Positions 58,958 to 64,000 of a DNA stretch of 64,000 nt are shown piece after piece. Position numbers and translations under genes: made by a program. The DNA is from Herpetosiphon gulosus (lineage in GTDB: Bacteria > Chloroflexota > Chloroflexia > Chloroflexales > Herpetosiphonaceae): positions 1-64,000 of the forward strand of contig NZ_BAABRU010000011.1 in NCBI RefSeq assembly GCF_039545135.1, written 5' to 3'. The notes under the pieces were generated by a model, which worked only from the letters and a program-made list of their open reading frames with translations, made no database searches and was not told the DNA's origin. The stretch's first letter is position 1. Every line of letters begins with the position of its first letter.

Positions 58958-59221
58958 TGGTATCGATTCCTCCGCTACGACGCACAATACATCGTATTAT
59001 ACGGCGATTTTAAGCCCAATGGAAACCGATATTTTAGCAATGGCACATTTGCAAATACTTTATTCTGGCTAGTGATATAGCTAGCTGTATCGGTTGTATA
59101 TCGCTTTAAGGATCGCTTAAGAACTAGTGTGGATTCATTGAATATGGTGAAATAGAGCCAGACAACAAACTCCTACTTCGAAAAACCACCACCGATTATT
59201 GATACCCATTTGGAGGAAACC

Positions 59222-61822
59222 ATGGCTCATCCACGTCTGGTTCGATTGTTTTCGCTGATCCTACTGACCGCCTTGACCGTCCAGTTGGTACTGATTCCAA
59301 GCAATGTTGCTGCTCAAAGTAAAAGCAAGCAAGCGACACCTGCAAGCGAATTGCCTGCAACCGTGCCAGGCGAAAACTATTACTATCCATCAAACGATAT
59401 CTACCAATATTACTGGTCAACCTTAGTCGATACGGTTTCAACCACCCAAGAACAAAGCAGCGGCATTCGCAACGATAGCAACAGCTTCAATCTCCAAGGC
59501 TATTTACAAGTTGAACGCTATGCCTACGATAGCTACAGCGCTTACCTACGTGCCCAAGTTGTCCGACCAGTTATGTACAACAAAACTGAGGCTGGCTGGC
59601 AGCAGGTCACTGATCCTGAAGTGATTGGCCGTACTACTGATGCTGAATTAGCCCGACCATTCTACTTCCAACAAGATCGCAATGGCACGGTTTATGGCCT
59701 GTATTTCGATAGCGCTGATACTGAAGATGTGCAAAATATCAAGCGAGCAGCGCTTTCACAATTGCAAATGTATTTCTTCTATGATCCAAATCCAATCGGC
59801 GAGTGCTCAGATCCTACCCAAATTCAGTGCTTGCAACCCTATAGCATTGGCGAAAGCGATGTTTCAGGGGCATATACTGCCGATTACACCAGCCGCATGA
59901 TTGATGCTCAAACGGTTGAAATTACCAAAAAACGCACCGAAAAATCCTACAAGAGCTTCGCTGATCGTTCAATCGCCAACGCTGAAGCAACCAAAATTGA
60001 AAGCACCAGTGTGGCAGTCTACGATTTGCGAGCGGGAATCTTGCTCAAAAATACGACAACCCAACGGATTCGCAGCGGCTTCAGCACCGAAAATAGCTTG
60101 AATAACTATGAAGGCTCAGGCTATGGTATCCAATCAGGGGCTGATTCTGACGATTCAATTCGCTATGAAGGCACGATTCCTGGTTTCTTAGAGCCACAAT
60201 CATTCGAAGGCAAGGCCAGCACCAAATCAATTACCAACATGATTCGCTCAATCGAAGGCAAAGAATACAAATCAGCCGATATTGTCGCCAGTGTAACTAG
60301 CAATAAGGCTGATGCTGACCGTGGTTTGGCGGCTGCCGATTTGGCGACGGCCTTGAAAGACCTTGCGGCTGCACCTGGCGACCCCAACGGTGTGACCCGC
60401 CTTCGCGCAACCTTGAACACGGTTGATGGCGCTTTGGCCCAACTTGATCAACATTTGAGCAAGGGTCGTACCAACCCAGCCTTGCACGAAGGCATCATCG
60501 GTGCATTGACCGGCGTGGTTGATAGCAAAGCTCAAGCCTTGATCGTCAAGCACTTTGTTGGTAATCAAAGCCTGAATCAAACCACCCGTACCCAAGCCTT
60601 AACCGCTTTGACGGTGGTTGCCGAACCAAGTGCTGAAACTATCACTGCTGTGCGCAACTTGGTGCAAGCCAATGGCAGCGATGCCAAGCAAGCCTTGCTG
60701 GTTTTGGGTGCAATTGCCAATAATATCCAAGCCAAACAACCACAATTGGCGCAAGAACTCAGCCAAATTATCGAAACCAAGCTCGCCAAAGCCACAACTG
60801 ACCTTGACCGCGACTTAGCCTTGCGAGCCTTGGGCAATGCTGGCCCAGCGACCGACCTGAGCGTCATCAGTGGCTACCTTGGCCATAGCAACGAAATTGT
60901 GCGCACCTCGGCGATTGATGCCTTGCGTAAGTTCCCAGCAGATGAAACTGAAGCCTTGTTGCTGCAAGCCTACACCAGCGAAACCAGCGCTGTTGCTCGC
61001 CACACTGCTCGCGAATTGCTCTACGCCAATGGCGATGTGCCAAGCTTGAACGCCTTCGATTGGAACTGGCAAAAATTTGTTGGTGGTGGCGACCTCAAGG
61101 GCGAATTGAAAGCGCGCTTGTACTTGAGCGATGGCCCAGATATTACCGCCCTCGCCCACGGTGAAGCCAAAGCCCATGCCTGGTCGTGGAGCTACAGCCT
61201 GGCCGAAGCCAAAGCTACCTCATATGTTCAAACCGAAAATGGCACCAAGTATCGCTACTTTGAAGCCTATGTCAAAGTCTTGGGTAACAACGTCTTTACC
61301 CCAATCAAAGAACGCATCGCTTGTGGTGTCCAACGCACTGGCAACCTGTATCAAACGACCATCACCTTCTTCTCGGTAACCAAAACCTTTATGGTTGGCC
61401 CGATTCCGATTCAGTTGGGCTTGTCAGCCAGTGGCAGCATCTCAATTCCTTGGAAGATTGTCGCAACCGCCTGTGATGTGCCAATCTCAGCCAGCGCCAA
61501 TGTTTCGATTACACCAACGGTTTGGGCTTCGGCTAGCGCAACCGCCGCAGTCACCATCTTTATCGCTCGTGGTGGGGTAGGCATCAACGCCGACTTCCTC
61601 AAGACTTCGCTCGAAGCCAAGGCCAGCGCGACCTATCACATTACCAATGGATTCCACGGCAACTTAGGCCTGAACATCTCGGTTCAACCGCTGGCAGTGC
61701 GCATTTTCCTCTGGTATCAATTGCGCAAATGGAATGGCAGTTGGAAGAGCCGCAACGAATGGACGATTTGGAATTGGAGTGCATCAACCCAAACCTGGCC
61801 AATTTGGAACACGAATTTCTAA
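59222..61822 (+). CDS. Large secreted protein with helical-repeat region
   Basis: An 866-residue exported protein. The signal peptide spans about residues 1-31 (MAHPRLVRLFSLILLTALTV core, cleavage near NVAAQS). Residues ~40-330 are beta-rich with few cysteines (CSDPTQIQC). Residues ~360-610 are HEAT-like alpha repeats (ALTALTVVAEPSAETITAV, ALLVLGAIANNI, LALRALGNAGPATDLSVI). The last ~250 residues are again beta-rich and Trp-rich (WNWSASTQTWPIW). The beta/helical-superhelix/beta order recalls lipid-transfer proteins of the vitellogenin type; this is a weak inference. TGGAGGAAACC precedes the ATG. It is monocistronic and followed by a strong terminator. Confidence 0.82.
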   Translation: MAHPRLVRLFSLILLTALTVQLVLIPSNVAAQSKSKQATPASELPATVPGENYYYPSNDIYQYYWSTLVDTVSTTQEQSSGIRNDSNSFNLQGYLQVERYAYDSYSAYLRAQVVRPVMYNKTEAGWQQVTDPEVIGRTTDAELARPFYFQQDRNGTVYGLYFDSADTEDVQNIKRAALSQLQMYFFYDPNPIGECSDPTQIQCLQPYSIGESDVSGAYTADYTSRMIDAQTVEITKKRTEKSYKSFADRSIANAEATKIESTSVAVYDLRAGILLKNTTTQRIRSGFSTENSLNNYEGSGYGIQSGADSDDSIRYEGTIPGFLEPQSFEGKASTKSITNMIRSIEGKEYKSADIVASVTSNKADADRGLAAADLATALKDLAAAPGDPNGVTRLRATLNTVDGALAQLDQHLSKGRTNPALHEGIIGALTGVVDSKAQALIVKHFVGNQSLNQTTRTQALTALTVVAEPSAETITAVRNLVQANGSDAKQALLVLGAIANNIQAKQPQLAQELSQIIETKLAKATTDLDRDLALRALGNAGPATDLSVISGYLGHSNEIVRTSAIDALRKFPADETEALLLQAYTSETSAVARHTARELLYANGDVPSLNAFDWNWQKFVGGGDLKGELKARLYLSDGPDITALAHGEAKAHAWSWSYSLAEAKATSYVQTENGTKYRYFEAYVKVLGNNVFTPIKERIACGVQRTGNLYQTTITFFSVTKTFMVGPIPIQLGLSASGSISIPWKIVATACDVPISASANVSITPTVWASASATAAVTIFIARGGVGINADFLKTSLEAKASATYHITNGFHGNLGLNISVQPLAVRIFLWYQLRKWNGSWKSRNEWTIWNWSASTQTWPIWNTNF

Positions 61823-61841
61823 AGAAGCTTAATGAATGGCC

Positions 61842-61876
61842 CAAATGCAGTGCTCATGGCACTGCATTTGCTTTTT
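61842..61876 (+). terminator. Rho-independent terminator
   Basis: Stem CAAATGCAGTG (61842-61852) / CACTGCATTTG (61860-61870), seven-base loop, then CTTTTT. It ends the secreted-protein transcript. Confidence 0.88.
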
Positions 61877-61914
61877 ATAAGGGCAAAAACCTACTCCCTG
61901 AGCCAAAAAACTAC

Positions 61915-61941
61915 TTGCATTCTTGGCACGGGTGATATAAG
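61915..61941 (+). promoter_or_regulatory. Putative promoter of the HU gene
   Basis: TTGCAT (61915-61920), a short 15-bp spacer and TATAAG (61936-61941) about 100 bp before the HU start. The spacing is suboptimal. Confidence 0.45.
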
Positions 61942-62042
61942 GTAGGTGATATCGCGAATGCTTGTGGTATTACGAGGATACTAAAGCCATGCGGCTGTCT
62001 TTCAATTCTGGTGAAGACAGGTAGTGTAAGGAGTAACTCCAA

Positions 62043-62321
62043 ATGCATCAATCGGATTTGATCAAGGCCATTGCGGAAAAATCAGGTTTGAGCCAAGCCC
62101 AAGCTGGCAAAGCAGTTAACGCCTTGCTCGAAAGCATCACCGAAGCGTTGGCTGCTGGCGATCGGGTCGTCTTGACTGGCTTTGGGACGTTTGAAGTCCG
62201 CGAACGCCAAGCTCGTACTGGCTTCAACCCCAAAACCCGCGAGCCATTGGAAATTCCTGCTACCCGCGCCCCAGCATTCTCGGCTGGTAGCAACTTGAAA
62301 AAGGCTGTGACCGAGAAATAA
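62043..62321 (+). CDS. hup: HU family DNA-binding protein
   Basis: A 92-residue HU/IHF-type histone-like protein that bends DNA as a dimer. Conserved blocks are LIKAIAEKSGLSQAQAGKAVNALL (helices 1-2, given as a region), VVLTGFGTFEVRERQAR, and the DNA-embracing arm GFNPKTREPLEIPATRAPAF with its intercalating Pro. A strong AAGGAG precedes the ATG, and a strong terminator follows. It is a single-gene unit, as usual for a nucleoid protein. Confidence 0.96.
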   Translation: MHQSDLIKAIAEKSGLSQAQAGKAVNALLESITEALAAGDRVVLTGFGTFEVRERQARTGFNPKTREPLEIPATRAPAFSAGSNLKKAVTEK

Positions 62322-62338
62322 GCCTCGGTCAACCCAAA

Positions 62339-62377
62339 AACCACGGCTAGGCTAAGCGCATAGCCGTGGTTTTTTTA
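62339..62377 (+). terminator. Rho-independent terminator of the HU gene
   Basis: AACCACGGCTA (62339-62349) / TAGCCGTGGTT (62361-62371) followed by a run of T. A smaller GACCGAG/CTCGGTC hairpin overlaps the stop codon. Confidence 0.93.
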
Positions 62378-62379
62378 AT

Positions 62380-62408
62380 TTGAAAATAGCACAAACGTTT
62401 TGTATAAT
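62380..62408 (+). promoter_or_regulatory. Promoter of the GyrI-like gene
   Basis: TTGAAA (62380-62385), 17-bp spacer and TATAAT (62403-62408). It starts just after the HU terminator and about 30 bp before the ATG. Confidence 0.8.
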
Positions 62409-62437
62409 CAATTGCTGTGTTTGTATGAGGAATGTGT

Positions 62438-62902
62438 ATGCAAGTTTACGAACGGGCTGGTTTAATCATTGCAGGCTTGGCAACACGCACCACTAATCAG
62501 ACTGAGGCTGATCCGCGCACAGGCTTGATTGGGCCACTCTATCAGCGTTTTTTTGGCGAAAACATTAGCCAACAGCTCACTAACGCCGATTTAACTAGCC
62601 GCTATGGGGTGTATACCAACTATGCCAGCGATCATCAAGGCGAATATGATCTGATCGTCGGCCATGCTGTGAGTAGCGATCAACCCCTTGCTGATGGCTT
62701 AAGTCGGGTTACAATTCCAGCTCAGCGCTATCTCCGTTGGCAGGCCACAATTACCCAACCCAGCGATGTGATTGGCATGTGGATGCAAATTTGGGAGTAT
62801 TTTAGCCAACCTCAGCTACATCAACGTAGCTATACCGCCGATTTTGAATACTATGATTTTGCCCAGCCTGATCAGGCCGAAATTTGGATTGCAATTCAGT
62901 AA
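62438..62902 (+). CDS. GyrI-like effector-binding domain protein
   Basis: A 154-residue stand-alone effector-binding (GyrI/AraC-E_bind, Cass2-like) protein. The pattern is an opening IIAGLATRTTNQTEA, then LIGPLYQRFF, GVYTNYASDHQGEYDLIVGHAV, and a final ADFEYYDFAQPDQAEIWIAIQ, the typical E-x-W-I-x-I end. Such domains bind amphipathic small molecules; without a DNA-binding part it may act as a sequestering or hydrolytic protein. ATG 62438 fits the GAGG site; an ATG two codons earlier is too close to it. Confidence 0.85.
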   Translation: MQVYERAGLIIAGLATRTTNQTEADPRTGLIGPLYQRFFGENISQQLTNADLTSRYGVYTNYASDHQGEYDLIVGHAVSSDQPLADGLSRVTIPAQRYLRWQATITQPSDVIGMWMQIWEYFSQPQLHQRSYTADFEYYDFAQPDQAEIWIAIQ

Positions 62903-62953
62903 GGTTATGGTATTGACTTGTCATAATTCCTCTCACCTGACTCCAATGCGCAG

Positions 62954-62959
62954 TATAAT
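62954..62959 (+). promoter_or_regulatory. -10 element upstream of the peroxiredoxin gene
   Basis: TATAAT at 62954-62959, 38 bp before the GTG start. No good -35 is seen at the right distance, so an activator may be needed. Confidence 0.5.
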
Positions 62960-62997
62960 GTAAGCCTTAGAGTGTGCCATTTTAAGGAGCGCTGCAC

Positions 62998-63453
62998 GTG
63001 GATAGTACCACCCTCAAAGTGGGCGATCAAGCCCCCGATTGGACATTAACGGGTACTGAAGGCGATGTACACTTGGCCAGCTTCCAGGGCCAAAAAAACG
63101 TTGTTTTGTTGTTTTATCCATTAGATTTTAGCCCTGTTTGTTCGCTGCAATTGCCTAGTTATCAAGCTCGCAAGCCTGAGTTTGATCAACGTGATACCGA
63201 GATTTTTGGCATTAGCACCGATAGCAAGTGGTCGCATAAAGCCTTTTCCGACCAACTCGGGCTAGAATATCAATTGCTGAGCGATTATCAGCGCCATGTT
63301 TCCGAGGCCTATGGCGTGTTGCGACCCGAAGGCTTTACCAATCGGGCAGTTTTTGTGATTGATAAAGCTGGCATCATTCGCCATGTTTCGGTAACTAACC
63401 CCGGCCAACAGCCCGACCAAAATGAGGTCATTCGGGTTTTAGAAACGTTGTAA
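62998..63453 (+). CDS. 1-Cys peroxiredoxin (AhpE/BCP-like)
   Basis: A 151-residue thioredoxin-fold peroxidase. The peroxidatic Cys48 lies in FYPLDFSPVCSLQL, matching PxxxSxxC with Ser in place of Thr. The catalytic Arg is in TNRAVFVIDKAG. No other cysteine is present, so it must be recycled by an external thiol. The start is GTG 62998, six to ten bases after AAGGAG. It reduces hydrogen or organic peroxides with unknown preference. Confidence 0.93.
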   Translation: MDSTTLKVGDQAPDWTLTGTEGDVHLASFQGQKNVVLLFYPLDFSPVCSLQLPSYQARKPEFDQRDTEIFGISTDSKWSHKAFSDQLGLEYQLLSDYQRHVSEAYGVLRPEGFTNRAVFVIDKAGIIRHVSVTNPGQQPDQNEVIRVLETL

Positions 63454-63502
63454 TAACCGTAAAGCTAGGGCTAAACGCTGGAATTCGCCGTCAATTGGCA
63501 TG

Positions 63503-63610
63503 CCCTTACCCCCTAGCCCCTCTCCCGCCCGCGAGCGAGGGGGAACCGCTCCAGCATAACGATTGGAACGCCCCTCGCTCGCCGCCGTGGGAGCGGGGTT
63601 GGGGTGAGGG
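63503..63610. repeat. Palindromic intergenic element, copy 6
   Basis: ATGCCCTTACCCCCTAGCC ... GGGGTTGGGGTGAGGG with two internal hairpins. It is followed by the AAAACCTACCCTTGTAAG arm (63616-63633) also found beside copy 5, then directly by copy 7. Confidence 0.85.
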
Positions 63611-63635
63611 ATCTTAAAACCTACCCTTGTAAGCT

Positions 63636-63732
63636 TCCCCCTCTCCCGCCCGCGAGGCGAGGGGGAAGCAGTCTACCATGACGCGTGGAACGCCCCTCGC
63701 TCGCCGCCGTGGGAGCGGGGTTGGGGTGAGGG
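63636..63732. repeat. Palindromic intergenic element, copy 7 (left end missing)
   Basis: Begins at CCCCCTCTCCCGCC, lacking the left CCCTCACC terminus, and ends GGGGTTGGGGTGAGGG. It is nearly identical to copy 6, so the pair is a tandem duplication. The rest of the gap to 63828 holds a diverged outer arm (AAAAATCTATCCTCGTAAGG, 63750) and a piece of the 14384-type element, but no gene. Confidence 0.8.
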
Positions 63733-63828
63733 AACGGAGATTTATGCTTAAAAATCTATCCTCGTAAGGGCTTTAATTCCCCCTGCGTTTCCCGCTGGAG
63801 GGACGGAAGGGTGGAGAATCCATAGCAT

Positions 63829-64000
63829 TTAACTGATAATGGATAGACTTATAATTAACAAGCCTTGCACTAACGCCAATCCTGCCAAAACTTTAAAGGC
63901 ATGATCGGGAATCCAATCGGGCCACAGCCCACCAGTTTGCTTGATTGGCTGGCGATCTTGGCGATAGTGCGGGTGATAGCGGGCATGCACATAGCTGGCA
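63829..64000 (-). CDS. 3' end of a membrane protein, possibly a respiratory-complex subunit
   Basis: A minus-strand frame of 56 codons is open to the window edge and stops with TAA at 63829-63831. The visible C-terminus contains HARYHPHYRQDRQPIKQTG, then PDWIPDHAFKVLAG and a membrane helix LALVQGLLIISLSIIS at the very end. The charged, His-rich stretch before a PDH-type loop and a last helix recalls the menaquinol-cytochrome c reductase cytochrome subunits of Gram-positives and Chloroflexota. This resemblance is weak, and the rest of the gene lies outside the window. Confidence 0.5.
   Translation of the reverse strand, partial: ASYVHARYHPHYRQDRQPIKQTGGLWPDWIPDHAFKVLAGLALVQGLLIISLSIIS

Overview
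The window looks like chromosomal DNA of a filamentous member of the Chloroflexota, most likely a Herpetosiphon-like organism. This is an inference from gene content: a MutL-like actin-fold ATPase beside a WL-motif membrane protein, DUF4012 and DUF11 proteins, a tryptophan T-box in front of trpS, the DUF3090/SCO1664/phosphatase trio, roughly balanced base composition and many G/C-rich palindromic intergenic repeats. No rRNA, tRNA, CRISPR array, integrase or insertion-sequence transposase was seen.

Layout. 1-5.5 kb: 3' part of a long repeat protein carrying about twenty PAWL-type motifs, a polytopic membrane protein, and a MutL/FtsA-fold ATPase whose tail carries the same motif. 5.6-12.8 kb: cell-surface and exopolysaccharide operon (DUF11 surface protein with an LPDTS anchor, Wzz/BY-kinase, DUF4012-TPR protein, flippase). 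12.9-17.9 kb, minus strand: DinB-like protein, a 53-residue membrane protein, an unknown protein, RtcB, a CheY-like receiver and a DUF3095 protein. 18-23.3 kb, plus strand: lipoprotein sortase, membrane protein, YvcK/GlmR, then NurA with a stand-alone HAS-barrel protein and a calcium-loop membrane protein. 23.4-28.2 kb, minus strand: class III adenylate cyclase and a heterodimeric ABC exporter. 28.5-29.8 kb: T-box and trpS.

30-37.7 kb, minus strand: zinc-ribbon/beta-propeller protein, trpB, SH3 protein, rnhB, methyltransferase, rplS with a structured leader, and cdaA-cdaR for c-di-AMP. 38-42.5 kb: circularly permuted ATP-grasp, alpha-E, ADP-ribosylglycohydrolase-like and transglutaminase genes. 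42.5-52.4 kb: the accessory core. An AT-rich 880-residue protein combining RpoA-CTD-like, sigma-70 region 4, several winged-helix and HEPN-like parts faces a SWIM, unknown, VWA, MoxR-AAA, DUF5682 operon. 52.9-64 kb: AidB-like acyl-CoA dehydrogenase, RsbR-like STAS membrane protein, nitroreductase, the DUF3090 trio, a large secreted helical-repeat protein, HU, a GyrI-like protein, a 1-Cys peroxiredoxin and the 3' end of a membrane protein.

Several themes cut across the window. One is surface assembly: polysaccharide genes, a sortase and its likely substrate. Another is envelope and nucleotide signalling: c-di-AMP, adenylate cyclase, GlmR and STAS. A third is conflict-type NTPase machinery around the AT-rich gene. 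Intergenic DNA is unusually structured. Seven copies of a 95-115 bp palindromic element, G-rich strings able to form quadruplexes, and short CTTCGTG repeats recur between genes, sometimes inside operons. The best candidates for something undescribed are the 42.5-52.4 kb block and the WL-motif/MutL-like pair.
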